A DNA stretch of 64,000 nt from Clostridium sp. DSM 17811 (GTDB taxonomy: Bacteria > Bacillota > Clostridia > Clostridiales > Clostridiaceae). Of the stretch, positions 55,055 through 64,000 are shown in pieces (the first letter of the stretch is position 1; each line of letters begins with the position of its first letter). The stretch is taken from contig NZ_JAHLDU010000019.1 in NCBI RefSeq assembly GCF_018861905.1, positions 1 through 64,000 on the forward strand, given 5' to 3'. A program made the position numbers and the translations under genes. The notes below the pieces were generated by a model. The model was not told the DNA's origin and did not search any database. It saw only the letters and a program-made list of their open reading frames with translations.

Positions 55055-56176
55055 TTATTTTTTATAGAATTCCTTAATAGTTTGACAAACAAATTCTACT
55101 TCTTCCTCAGTTATTTCTGGATATATAGGAAGTGCAATGATGCTCTCACATGTTTTTTCAGCTATTGGGAAATCTCCTTTTTTGTATCCGAGGTACGCAA
55201 AACATTTTTGAAGATGAAGTGGGATTGGATAATAAATACTAGTTCCTATTTCATTTGCTTTCAAATATTCCGAAAGCTCATCTCGCTTGTCAGCTAATAT
55301 ATTAAATGCATAATAAACTGATTCCTGATTACCTATTATTTTAGGTATTTTAATAAACTCGCATTCTTGTAACCTTTTCATATATAATTTTGCAATATGA
55401 TCTCTTTTTTTAATTGCATCTTTTATATACTTAATTTTAACTTGTAATATAGATGCTTGAATTGCATCTAGTCTTGAATTATATCCAATAAAATCATAAT
55501 GATATTTTTTAGACGCTCCATGAACTCTATACATCTTAGCAAGGTTTGCTAAGTTTTCATCATTGGTTACTATCATCCCTGCATCGCCATATGCTCCTAA
55601 AGTCTTTGTTGGGAAAAATGAGAATACGCCAAAATCGCCTATTGTACCTGCATGTTTATAGTCAGCTCCATTACCTTTCCATCTCATACCAAAAGATTCT
55701 GCTGAGTCTTCAAGAACTCTTAACTTGTGCCTACTAGCTATATCCATAATTTTATCCATATCACTCATTTGTGAAAACAAATGGATTGGAAGAATTCCTA
55801 CAGTATCTTTTGTTATTTTTTCCTCGATTTTGCTGGCATCTATACCAAAAGTTTCTTCTTCAATATCAACAAATACAGGTTTTGCACCATTTTTTGCTAT
55901 GCAAGATGCAGAAGCTAAGAAAGTAAAAGGTGAAGTTATTACTTCCTTTCCCTCTTTAAAACCAAGTATGTCAGATGCCATTACCAAGGCATCTGTACCT
56001 GATGCAACACCAATTGCATATTTAGCTCCAGTAAATTCTTTAACTGATTCTTCAAAGTCAGTTACCTCTTTACCGAGCATTGATACTCCTCTTTCCATAA
56101 ATCCTAGAACAGCATTGTCGAATTCTGATTTTTTCTCTTGATATTCTCTTGTCGGTGTAAAAAATTTAACTTTCAT
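55055..56176 (-). CDS. DegT/DnrJ/EryC1/StrS aminotransferase 1
   Basis: 373 residues, PLP-dependent sugar aminotransferase fold. The cofactor Lys is K191 in FSFFPTKTLGAYGDAGM; EDSAESFG (about 156-163) provides the PLP-contacting Asp. Members convert nucleotide-linked keto-sugars to amino-sugars for surface polysaccharides or glycans. It follows a second DegT gene by 25 bases, so the two form one operon, but no epimerase, dehydratase or glycosyltransferase is adjacent. Confidence 0.92.
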   Translation of the reverse strand: MKVKFFTPTREYQEKKSEFDNAVLGFMERGVSMLGKEVTDFEESVKEFTGAKYAIGVASGTDALVMASDILGFKEGKEVITSPFTFLASASCIAKNGAKPVFVDIEEETFGIDASKIEEKITKDTVGILPIHLFSQMSDMDKIMDIASRHKLRVLEDSAESFGMRWKGNGADYKHAGTIGDFGVFSFFPTKTLGAYGDAGMIVTNDENLANLAKMYRVHGASKKYHYDFIGYNSRLDAIQASILQVKIKYIKDAIKKRDHIAKLYMKRLQECEFIKIPKIIGNQESVYYAFNILADKRDELSEYLKANEIGTSIYYPIPLHLQKCFAYLGYKKGDFPIAEKTCESIIALPIYPEITEEEVEFVCQTIKEFYKK

Positions 56177-56201
56177 AATATGGCCTCCATTTTAATCTTT
56201 A

Positions 56202-57386
56202 TTATTTAGCTATTATTGCTTCTGCGCATTTTATTACATTGTTTACCACGTACTCTGCATCCTCTAATTTAAGTGTTGAGTATACTGGAAGGGTTATTTC
56301 ATTCGCATACTGATTATATGCATTTGGATAATCCTCTATAGAATAACCAAGATTTTTATAAAGTGTAAACATTGGTAAAGGAGTAAAATGAACATTTGTA
56401 GCTATACCAATATCTGCAAGCTTTTGTATTAATTCATCTCTTTGTGCTTCTTTAAATCCTTTTAACCTTAATGTATATAAATGGTATGAAGTCTCTCTAA
56501 TTTCATCCTTTGTAAAAGGAATAATTGCCCAATCTTTAGTGCTAAGAGCTTTAGTATATATCGCAAAGATTTCTTTACGACGTGTAATCATTCCTTCATA
56601 TCTTCCAAGTTGTCCAAGACCTATAGCTGCATTTATATCTGTCATATTGCATTTCATACCATCTGTGATGATATCATATTTCCAAGCTCCTGCCTTCATC
56701 TTAGCCAAAGCATCTTTTGACTGACCTTGAAGTGAAGTTATTTTAAATTCTTTTACTAAATCTTTATTACCTTTAAATTTATTATCATTAAAAGTAATTG
56801 CCCCACCTTCTGCAGTTATTAAATTTTTTACTGCATGGAATGAAAAGACATTAAAATCAGCTTGTGCTCCAACTTTTTTACCCTTATATATTCCACCGAA
56901 AGAGTGAGCTGAATCTGATATAAATATAATATCTTCTCTATTTTTAGCCTTAAGAATTGCCCTTATAGCATCATAATCAACAGGAACTCCTGCGATATCT
57001 ACAGTTATTATTGCTTTCGTTTTAGGTGTAATTGCCATAGCTAATTTTTGCTCATCTATTAGAAAACTATCTTCTTTAACATCTACAAATGTTGGTTTAA
57101 CTCCTCTATGAAGTATTACATTTGATGTCGCTGTGTATGTGTAAGGTGTTGTAATAACCTCATCACCCTCGCAAATGTTATAAACCTTTAATATAAGTTC
57201 TAAACCTGCACTTGCACTTGCAAGCGCTACAGCATTATTTGCATCACAATAGTTAGCAATCTTATCTTCAAACTCTTTAGTCTTAGGTCCCGTTGTAATC
57301 CAACCTGAATCTAAAACCTCCATTACAAGTTTTTTCTCTACATCTGTTATGTCTGGTGGTGAGAAAGGAATATTCTTTATTTTCAT
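56202..57386 (-). CDS. DegT/DnrJ/EryC1/StrS aminotransferase 2
   Basis: 394 residues from ATG 57386. PPDITDVEKKLVMEVLDSGW at the start and the Lys of FHAVKNLITAEGGA (K187) are typical; SDSAHSFGG holds the PLP Asp. It resembles ArnB/PseC-type 4-aminotransferases more than its neighbour does. It is the first gene of a two-gene operon. The paired genes may form a heteromer or act on two sugars in one pathway. Confidence 0.92.
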   Translation of the reverse strand: MKIKNIPFSPPDITDVEKKLVMEVLDSGWITTGPKTKEFEDKIANYCDANNAVALASASAGLELILKVYNICEGDEVITTPYTYTATSNVILHRGVKPTFVDVKEDSFLIDEQKLAMAITPKTKAIITVDIAGVPVDYDAIRAILKAKNREDIIFISDSAHSFGGIYKGKKVGAQADFNVFSFHAVKNLITAEGGAITFNDNKFKGNKDLVKEFKITSLQGQSKDALAKMKAGAWKYDIITDGMKCNMTDINAAIGLGQLGRYEGMITRRKEIFAIYTKALSTKDWAIIPFTKDEIRETSYHLYTLRLKGFKEAQRDELIQKLADIGIATNVHFTPLPMFTLYKNLGYSIEDYPNAYNQYANEITLPVYSTLKLEDAEYVVNNVIKCAEAIIAK

Positions 57387-57508
57387 ATATATCCGACCTT
57401 TCATATTTAATTTTATTGTAAACCATAATTATTATCTTATTTATTTCTAGCTTTAATCTTACAATTAAGAAGCAAAAGAAAAAAGCTTAGTTTTTATAAA
57501 TTTTGAAA

Positions 57509-58711
57509 TTACAAACCCCTCTGACCCTTAAAAAAGCCAGTATCCTTAGTTATATAAATTCCACCTTCTGTAGCAATTCTCTCTTCTAAATATTTAGTAA
57601 GTTCATAAAGTCTTTCCTTGTTAAAACTTTGCTTTACATTACCAGGCATTGAAAAAATATAATCAATAATAGGTGTAGCTTCTGTTACAATTAAATTATC
57701 CTTATATCTTTTCATTTCTATATTATCAAACAATTTTTCTAGTTTTTCAACGCCATTTTCGAGTTTAAACCTTGAAGTAACATCAGAACTTCTAATATCC
57801 ATCGTTTCTGATTTAAATTTAATCATTATATCTCTAATTTCAATCATATGATTTTCTCCAACTGTTGAGAAATAAAAACATCCCCCAGGTTTTAATACTC
57901 TGTATATTTCAGACAATGCTTTACCTATATTCTCCACATGATAAAGCATATGGTTTGCAATTACAACGTCAAAACTACGATCGCCACAGGGTATATCCTC
58001 TGCATCTATAATTTGAAACTTGAAATTTTCAGACTCTTTGCCTAAGTTTATTTTAGCATCATTTAACATTCCTTTAGAAAAATCGCTCAATGTTATATCG
58101 AGTCCTTTAGGAAGGTTATCTTTATTTTTTTTCCATAAAGTGGCATCGCCACATCCAAGTTCAAGAATTGTGGACTTATTAGGTAAATTTAGTTTTTCAA
58201 AATACCATTTCATCCATCCATATTTGTTTACACTAAATCTCTCATGGATGTTCATTCTAGCCCTTAGATTTGAGGCATTTTCATACTGCTCAAGTAATTT
58301 TTTATCCGAATTTATAACATTTATAATGTTGGTAAACTTATCCCAACTTACATCTGCTTTATTCTCCATTTCAATTGCTTCATCAATTGCCTTAATTACC
58401 ATTAGAGTATGCTGAACTCTTTGCTTCATAATCTTTTTTTGTATTTCCAAAGATTTCACAAAGTTTTTATCCGTCACATCACTTTGCGCTATTTGCTTGA
58501 TATCATCTAGAGAAAATCCAATAAACTTCAAAGTCAAAATTTGTTGAAGTCTTGCAAAATCCTGATTACTATATAATCTGTGCCCCGCTTCACTATATGA
58601 ACTTGGTTTCATTAAAGCGATTTTGTCGTAATACCTAAGTGTTCTTAAGGTAACACCGGCTTTTTCTGCAAATACACCAATTGTAAAAAAATCGGGTTCA
58701 TTCTTTTCCAA
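57509..58711 (-). CDS. MerR-type regulator fused to a SAM-dependent methyltransferase
   Basis: About 400 residues in two parts. Residues 1-75: MerR winged helix (TIGVFAEKAGVTLRTLRYYD and GHRLYSNQDFARLQQI). Residues 75-135: linker helices. Residues about 170-300: class I methyltransferase with motif I ILELGCGDATLWKK (about 182-195), ANHMLYHVENIGKALSEIYR, and RVLKPGGCFYFSTVGE. The TTG start at 58711 fits AGGAG at 8 bases; a GTG at 58720 is too close to it. The fusion suggests a regulator whose output or input is a methylation. The substrate is unknown. Monocistronic. Confidence 0.88.
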   Translation of the reverse strand: MEKNEPDFFTIGVFAEKAGVTLRTLRYYDKIALMKPSSYSEAGHRLYSNQDFARLQQILTLKFIGFSLDDIKQIAQSDVTDKNFVKSLEIQKKIMKQRVQHTLMVIKAIDEAIEMENKADVSWDKFTNIINVINSDKKLLEQYENASNLRARMNIHERFSVNKYGWMKWYFEKLNLPNKSTILELGCGDATLWKKNKDNLPKGLDITLSDFSKGMLNDAKINLGKESENFKFQIIDAEDIPCGDRSFDVVIANHMLYHVENIGKALSEIYRVLKPGGCFYFSTVGENHMIEIRDIMIKFKSETMDIRSSDVTSRFKLENGVEKLEKLFDNIEMKRYKDNLIVTEATPIIDYIFSMPGNVKQSFNKERLYELTKYLEERIATEGGIYITKDTGFFKGQRGL

Positions 58712-58878
58712 TATGATCACTCCTAATTATGGACATTTGATCAATAACAATACTTGATTAATGGCTCTATAATTATATTAACACATTACGTTACGTCATA
58801 TGCAATAGTTTTTTTGAACATTTAAAGAACTTTTATAAAATCAACTTCTTGTTTTAAAATTTATAATTATATAAACAA

Positions 58879-58922
58879 AGGTATATACTATTATAATTAC
58901 TTAATTATAACAATATATACCT
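58879..58922 (-). terminator. Terminator after the gene at 58958
   Basis: AGGTATATA pairs with TATATACCT, with further inner pairing across AT-rich sequence. Confidence 0.6.
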
Positions 58923-58957
58923 CTATTATTAACATTCTTATTTGTAAAATATCACTA

Positions 58958-59284
58958 CTATCTAATACCGTTCATTTTGCCCTTCAAAGCTTTAACTCGC
59001 CCATTTACATAATTAGTAAGTTCTCGCATATTATCTTTTATTTCTGTTGGAGCACTAGTAACCATAGTAATTATATCTAATTTATTACCTTTTATTTCTT
59101 TGGCAACTTCATAAGCCAAGCACTGATTTTTCATTTTCCAATAGGTAACGTTAAATTGATCAGCTTGGCGTTTATTATAATATCCTTTTTCAATACCAAA
59201 CTGAAATAAATCTGCTGCCGATTCTAATTCTTCTAAATCTTGGACATCTAAAGTCTCTTTCACTAAATCTTGAAATGTTTTCAT
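58958..59284 (-). CDS. Hypothetical protein (108 aa)
   Basis: Helical and charged, beginning MKTFQDLVKETLDVQDLEEL, with no membrane segment or signal peptide. AAAAGGAGAG precedes the ATG. No family recognised. Lies alone between AT-rich gaps with its own hairpin. Confidence 0.7.
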   Translation of the reverse strand: MKTFQDLVKETLDVQDLEELESAADLFQFGIEKGYYNKRQADQFNVTYWKMKNQCLAYEVAKEIKGNKLDIITMVTSAPTEIKDNMRELTNYVNGRVKALKGKMNGIR

Positions 59285-59693
59285 TATAGCTCTCCTTTTT
59301 AACAGGTAATATTATTTATCATCTATATTACAATTAATATATTCTATAAATCCTAGTTGTTTATTTAAAAAAATCACCCTTTAACAAATCTTTTCCACAA
59401 CTTTAACATTTTAACACATATCAAAGAAAATTTGAATTATATTTATAAATAATATTATAACTCTATGTTTATTCTTTCAAATTAGAACGTATGTTGTCAT
59501 TTAAAATCTAAAAAATAAGAAAAGATATTTCCTTATATAAATATGTTTTTGTAAAATAATTCTAATCAAATATATACTTTACAAATTATTAAAAAATATT
59601 CATAAATGTAGTATTATATATAGTTCTGATAGCACATATTAATACGCTATGATATTCAAATACTTATTATTTATTTAAATTTTATCAAAATAA
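59285..59693. other. AT-rich intergenic stretch
   Basis: About 400 bases rich in A and T with no convincing gene, RNA or repeat. It probably contains the promoter of the gene at 58958. Confidence 0.5.
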
Positions 59694-59730
59694 AAATGAG
59701 ATAGATAATTAATTTATCTATCTCATTTAT
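59694..59730 (-). terminator. Terminator after dbpA
   Basis: AAATGAGATAGATA pairs perfectly with TATCTATCTCATTT across a 7-base loop. Confidence 0.85.
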
Positions 59731-59752
59731 ATTTTGGATTACACATTAAGTA

Positions 59753-61198
59753 CTATTTATTAGCCTTCTCGACCCTAATAGTTTTTCCTTTTATTGTACC
59801 ATTTTTAAGTGCCTTTAACACCAAGTCACCTTTTCCATTCATAATATCTACATGTGAAAAACTATCTTGAATATCTATAATACCTATGTCATCAGAACTA
59901 ACTCCTTCTATATTGCAAATAGTACCTACAATATCCAGAGTCCTTATTTTTTTCTTTTTTCCTGCGCTGATATACATTTTCATTATATCACTATTAAAAT
60001 TTGATAATTTAGTCTTTTTAATAATAGGTTTAGCATCATGTTTTTCATAAAATGCTATCCTAAATGGCTCTGAATCTTCCTTTGTTGGTATTGATCCTTT
60101 TGGTATATCCATACCAATATACTGTTCTATAGCTTGCAAGAATCTATTTTCATTATGGGTAACAAAAGTTATAGCTTTTCCTTTTTTTCCAGCACGCCCA
60201 GTTCTACCTATTCTATGTACGTAATTACCTCTTTCAAGTGGTAAATCATAATTTATAATATGTGTTATGTTTTCAACATCTATTCCTCTTGCGGCAACAT
60301 CTGTAGCCACCAAGAATCTAAATTCACCTTTTCTAAATCTCTCCATAGCATCTAATCTATCATTTTGAATCATACCTCCATGTATCTTAATACATGAATA
60401 ATGACGGTTCTTCATTTGAACAGTAATTTCGTCAACATTTTCTTTTGTTCTGCAAAATACAATACAAGAATCTGGATTCTCAATATAAAGTAATCTCTTA
60501 AGTAAGCTGAACTTTTTATCCTCATCTACCTCATAACATACTTGATCGATTTTCTCAACCGTTAACTTTTCAGGATTTATTTCTACTTTAACAGGGTTAA
60601 CCATATATTGCTTACAAATTGCTTCAATAGACTCCGGTATTGTTGCTGAAAATAACATAGTAACTCTGTTTTTAGGGACAGCTTTAATAACTTCTTCCAC
60701 TTGTTCTATAAAGCCCATGCTAAGCATTTCATCTGCTTCATCTAATATTAGGTATTTTATCTTTTCCAAATTAATAGTACCTCTTTCAATATGGTCTAGA
60801 GTTCTTCCTGGTGTACCTACTACTACATGTACTCTTTGCTTAAGTTGCTTCTTTTGCGTTTCTATTGGTTGCTTACCGAAAACAGCTATTGCCCTAATCT
60901 TTTTATATCTTCCTATGTTTGTTATGTCTTGACTTACCTGAAGTGCTAGTTCTCTAGTAGGTGTTAATACTAAAGCTTGTGGCTCAGTTTCCCCTACATC
61001 AGCACTTTCGCAAAGTGGTATAGCGAATGCAGCTGTTTTTCCACTACCAGTTTGTGATTTCACTATAATATCTCTTCCTTCAAGGGCTATAGGTATTACA
61101 GCTGCTTGTACATCTGAAGGTTTTTTATATTCTAAATTCTTAATTGCTTTTAATATTTCTTCACTGATTTTAAATTCCTCAAATTTCATGTTACTCAT
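59753..61198 (-). CDS. dbpA: DEAD-box ATP-dependent RNA helicase, DbpA/YxiN type
   Basis: 481 residues. RecA-like core with Q motif, Walker [12 protein letters not shown] (about 48-58), DEAD box LDEADEM (about 150), SATIPES (about 183) and [13 protein letters not shown] (about 325). The C-terminal 75 residues form the DbpA RNA-binding domain ([30 protein letters not shown]) that targets 23S rRNA hairpin 92 in DbpA/YxiN. It should act in large-subunit ribosome assembly. GAGAGGAAG precedes the ATG. Confidence 0.93.
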   Translation of the reverse strand: MSNMKFEEFKISEEILKAIKNLEYKKPSDVQAAVIPIALEGRDIIVKSQTGSGKTAAFAIPLCESADVGETEPQALVLTPTRELALQVSQDITNIGRYKKIRAIAVFGKQPIETQKKQLKQRVHVVVGTPGRTLDHIERGTINLEKIKYLILDEADEMLSMGFIEQVEEVIKAVPKNRVTMLFSATIPESIEAICKQYMVNPVKVEINPEKLTVEKIDQVCYEVDEDKKFSLLKRLLYIENPDSCIVFCRTKENVDEITVQMKNRHYSCIKIHGGMIQNDRLDAMERFRKGEFRFLVATDVAARGIDVENITHIINYDLPLERGNYVHRIGRTGRAGKKGKAITFVTHNENRFLQAIEQYIGMDIPKGSIPTKEDSEPFRIAFYEKHDAKPIIKKTKLSNFNSDIMKMYISAGKKKKIRTLDIVGTICNIEGVSSDDIGIIDIQDSFSHVDIMNGKGDLVLKALKNGTIKGKTIRVEKANK

Positions 61199-61477
61199 TT
61201 TAACTTCCTCTCTTGTTTTATATATAATTTTAAGTATACCTTAAATGAATTTTTAGCTCATAAGTCTATATTATACCATGATTAGGACTACAATTCATAT
61301 TATAATTTCAAAAACACTGTAATTTGTTTATTTAACATTGATATATTCTAATGCAATTCTAATCTTCTACTAATAATGCTTTAATTCTCAGGTCTTATAA
61401 TAAAGACATAGAAAACAAATAAACAGCTACAGTGACATAAAATTGTTATCTACTAAATTAAAAAGGGAGGAATAAAT

Positions 61478-61939
61478 ATGTCAATAAATTTAGAACAAAT
61501 TGATGAATTAAGAAAAAGAGCAAATGTAAGTTATGAGGATGCTAAAAATGCCTTGGAGCAAAACGAGGGTAATCTCATTGAATCCTTAATATACCTTGAA
61601 AAACAAAATAAAATTAGGCCTGATGAAAAACCTTGTACTGACAGTGCATTTTTTAAAAAGATAAAAATTCTTATTAAAAAGGGCAACGAAACAAAGTTAG
61701 TAATTAAAAAAAATGATAATGTGGTTTTAAATGTTTGCATTACTCTAGCCGTTATTCTAGCAATAGTCGCTGCCCCATTAGTAATTGTAGGATTAGTACT
61801 TGCTATTATAACTAATCACAAAATAAGAATTGTAAAAAAAAATAATGAGGATTGCGAGGTAAACAAAATTTTTGATAAAGTGTCTCTTGTTGTTAATAAG
61901 GTAACTACGAAAATTAACGAGGAACTGAAAACTGAATAA
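61478..61939 (+). CDS. DUF4342 family protein with N-terminal UBA-like domain
   Basis: 153 residues. Residues about 3-45 match the UBA-like fold of EF-Ts and NAC (LRKRANVSYEDAKNALEQNE). The rest has a charged stretch and one membrane helix (about 90-115, VCITLAVILAIVAAPLVIVG) and matches DUF4342. Function unknown. AAAGGGAGG precedes the ATG. Terminator follows. Confidence 0.85.
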   Translation: MSINLEQIDELRKRANVSYEDAKNALEQNEGNLIESLIYLEKQNKIRPDEKPCTDSAFFKKIKILIKKGNETKLVIKKNDNVVLNVCITLAVILAIVAAPLVIVGLVLAIITNHKIRIVKKNNEDCEVNKIFDKVSLVVNKVTTKINEELKTE

Positions 61940-61950
61940 AACTTATAAGT

Positions 61951-61983
61951 ACCTACATTTTACTAATGTAGGTTGTTTTTTTT
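61951..61983 (+). terminator. Terminator after the DUF4342 gene
   Basis: ACCTACATT pairs perfectly with AATGTAGGT across a 5-base loop, followed by TGTTTTTTTT. Confidence 0.9.
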
Positions 61984-62128
61984 AAGTAATAAGTTTTATT
62001 GCATAAGTCTGATTATCTGCAATTATATTCAAAATAATATATAATAATACTATTATTATAAAATTAATAATTTGATAAGAAAATTATAATGTAGATTAAT
62101 ATAATATGTTTTGGAGGTATAGGTATAT

Positions 62129-62812
62129 ATGAATGGACAAAAGATTTTAATAATTGAAGATGAGATAAAAATAGCACGATTTCTTGAGTTAGAGCTAAGG
62201 TATGAAGGTTATATAGTTTCACAAAGCCATGATGGGCGTGAAGGTTTAGATAAGGCTATAAATGAAGCCTTTGATCTAATACTTCTTGATATTATGTTGC
62301 CTTCTTTAAACGGTCTAGAAGTGTTAAGAAGACTAAGGCAAGTATCAGATATCCCCATCATAATGCTTACTGCGAAAGATGAGATAATGGACAAAGTTAC
62401 TGGTCTTGACATAGGGGCAAATGATTATATGACTAAACCTTTTGCAATTGAAGAATTACTTGCAAGAATAAGAACAGCATTAAAAAAGAACACACAAATA
62501 AATAAAAGTTCAAATATATTATCTGTTGGGGAATTAATCATAGACTTAGACCAACATATGGTCAGTTTTAATAACAACTCTATAGGTCTAACTAAGACAG
62601 AATTTGATTTGCTTAAATTACTAGTAGATAATAAAAATATTGTACTTACAAGAAACAAAATTATAGATGTTGTATGGGGATATGAGTATATGGGTGATAC
62701 TAATGTAGTAGATGTGTACATTAGATATTTAAGAAGTAAAATAGATGATAGATTTAGCAAGAAATTTATTTATACAGTGCGAGGGGTGGGATATCTTTTA
62801 AAAGATGAATAA
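62129..62812 (+). CDS. OmpR/PhoB-family response regulator
   Basis: 227 residues. The receiver domain (about 1-120) has acidic EDE (10-12), phospho-Asp D54 (LLDIMLPS) and the conserved Lys in YMTKPF. The winged helix DNA-binding domain (about 130-225) has LTKTEFDLLKLLVDN and YMGDTNVVDVYIRYLRSKI. GGAGG precedes the ATG. The stop overlaps the sensor kinase start by 8 bp, so they form a two-component pair. Confidence 0.95.
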   Translation: MNGQKILIIEDEIKIARFLELELRYEGYIVSQSHDGREGLDKAINEAFDLILLDIMLPSLNGLEVLRRLRQVSDIPIIMLTAKDEIMDKVTGLDIGANDYMTKPFAIEELLARIRTALKKNTQINKSSNILSVGELIIDLDQHMVSFNNNSIGLTKTEFDLLKLLVDNKNIVLTRNKIIDVVWGYEYMGDTNVVDVYIRYLRSKIDDRFSKKFIYTVRGVGYLLKDE

Positions 62813-64000
62813 TTTACGATTTATCTTTAAATTTATAATAAAATGCTTCAGATTACTCTTAAGAATTTTCGTAATAATATTAAACTTTACACCAAAATTA
62901 TTAAAAAAATTAGCATACACGATTAATAAGAGACTACGGTTTTCAATTAGTTTTAAAATGACAGCAGTGTATACTCTCATTTTTTCTATTACACTGTTTA
63001 TATTAAGTGTTAGTTTAGTTGTTGGATTTAGGTTTTTTTTAATTAATGAAGCACAAAGCGACCTTACTAAATATAGTACAGTAGCTATTAATTATGCAAA
63101 ATTAGATAAAGGTCTTAAAAGTTTTAATTATAATGCTTTTGGTAATATAAAATATGTTACCTTAAGTGTATTTGATGAGAATGAAACTCTTGTTTATTCC
63201 AGTCAAAACGATAAAAAGGATATATCTTTCCATAAGGATACCAAAGCTGCCCCAGTAATCAATAATCTCAACCAACAACTTATTTTCGTTACCACTAAAC
63301 TTGAACTTAATAATAAAATCTTTTTCCTTCAAACTTCTAAAGTTTTAAATAAAGAAAATGAATATTCAACTATTTTTGCAGCAATTATTTTTATTGTAAA
63401 TGTAATTTCTTTAATTATTACATTAGGTTTTGGTTCTAGAGCTAGTAAAAAAATGCTTTTACCTATAAAAAATATGACGAAAGCAACAAGAGCTATTTCA
63501 GTTAATGCTTTGGAAAAAAGGTTAAATGTTAGCACTTCTCATGATGAATTAAAACAACTAGCAGAAACTTTTAATGAGATGCTTAATCGAATTCAAAATT
63601 CCTATGAAATGCAAAATCAATTCGTATCAGATGCATCTCACGAACTTAGAACACCTATTGCAGTTATACAAGGTTATGCTAATATGTTATACCGTTGGGG
63701 AAAAGATGACAAAGCAGTACTCGACGAATCAATTACAGCTATTAAAAGTGAGGCTTACAATATGCAGCAACTAGTAGAAAAGCTTCTTTTCCTTGCAAGA
63801 AGTGATAAGAAAACACAAAAGGTTTATAAGGAGGATTTTTGTATAAACGAATTAATAACTGAAATCATAAAGGAGACTAAACTAATTGACGTAAGTCATG
63901 AAATTTCAAGCGAAATTAATGAAAATTTATCTGTTTATGCAGATAAAGATTTATTAAAACAAGCATTACGAATTTTCATTGATAATAGTATTAAGTATAC
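62805..64000 (+). CDS. Sensor histidine kinase, 5' part (runs off the window)
   Basis: 398 residues are visible, starting at ATG 62805 inside the end of the response regulator gene. A basic N-terminus with a hydrophobic stretch (about 8-28), a membrane helix (about 53-80), an extracellular sensor (about 81-188), a second helix (about 189-210), a HAMP domain (about 212-265), then the dimerisation/phosphorylation helix with His279 in SDASHELRTP. The beginning of the ATPase domain (LRIFIDNSIKYT) is at the window edge. The signal is unknown. Confidence 0.93.
   Translation, partial: MNNLRFIFKFIIKCFRLLLRIFVIILNFTPKLLKKLAYTINKRLRFSISFKMTAVYTLIFSITLFILSVSLVVGFRFFLINEAQSDLTKYSTVAINYAKLDKGLKSFNYNAFGNIKYVTLSVFDENETLVYSSQNDKKDISFHKDTKAAPVINNLNQQLIFVTTKLELNNKIFFLQTSKVLNKENEYSTIFAAIIFIVNVISLIITLGFGSRASKKMLLPIKNMTKATRAISVNALEKRLNVSTSHDELKQLAETFNEMLNRIQNSYEMQNQFVSDASHELRTPIAVIQGYANMLYRWGKDDKAVLDESITAIKSEAYNMQQLVEKLLFLARSDKKTQKVYKEDFCINELITEIIKETKLIDVSHEISSEINENLSVYADKDLLKQALRIFIDNSIKY

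Overview
The window is low-GC, AT-rich Firmicute DNA, most consistent with Clostridium sensu stricto. Supporting signs are strong AGGAGG-type ribosome binding sites, short hairpin/T-run terminators, clostridial gene neighbourhoods (carAB, argGH, lexA, DegV, DbpA-type helicase) and many one-component regulators placed next to their targets. I cannot name the species. No rRNA, tRNA, CRISPR array, prophage or intact insertion sequence was seen.

Layout. 1-10.1 kb: end of a fatty-acid synthesis operon (accA), a heterodimeric ABC exporter with a divergent MerR regulator, a DUF378 membrane protein, purB, a Xer-like tyrosine recombinase behind a long perfect inverted repeat, a Cys-rich acidic protein and lexA with an SOS box. 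10.1-17.6 kb: a PLP enzyme of the methionine gamma-lyase/YnbB family, an NAD(P)-binding protein, a two-gene operon of P-loop ATPases with a palindromic promoter, and an ECF sigma/anti-sigma/ABC-2 permease group. 17.6-27.3 kb is a degraded accessory stretch: an ADP-ribosylglycohydrolase relic, an unknown gene with an early stop, the 3' end of a group II intron, a TetR/old-yellow-enzyme pair, a hairpin- and repeat-rich segment that has replaced the end of a GNAT gene, and a sugar isomerase gene broken by one stop codon. 27.3-37.4 kb: small regulator-target pairs (Rrf2/PNPOx-like, RpiR/Gfo-Idh, PadR/flavoprotein/membrane protein), rpiA, a BclA-like surface protein and a patatin. 37.4-48.5 kb: argH-argG, a polar amino-acid ABC transporter (probably for arginine) and carA-carB with an unusual PyrR-type leader, then DegV. 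48.5-64 kb: a putative secreted or membrane protein, a UvrD-like/LexA-protease fusion, a PdaA-type deacetylase, TraX, a SigY-like sigma cluster, two DegT aminotransferases, a MerR-methyltransferase fusion, dbpA, a DUF4342 protein and a two-component system whose kinase runs off the window.

How the genes work together. The 37.5-47.3 kb block is a coherent arginine/pyrimidine unit: carAB makes carbamoyl phosphate, argGH completes arginine synthesis and the ABC transporter probably imports the amino acid, with candidate ArgR and PyrR control sites. Several other loci are self-contained sense-and-respond modules in which a regulator is divergent from, or cotranscribed with, one or two effector genes.

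The least ordinary items are the UvrD-like ATPase fused to a LexA-type autoprotease (49.8-51.3 kb), the two-ATPase operon with its 24-bp-arm palindromic promoter (12.2-15.1 kb), the carA leader with two overlapping small reading frames behind a PyrR-like hairpin (47.0-47.4 kb), the MerR-methyltransferase fusion (57.5-58.7 kb) and the hairpin-rich segment at 22.9-23.6 kb.
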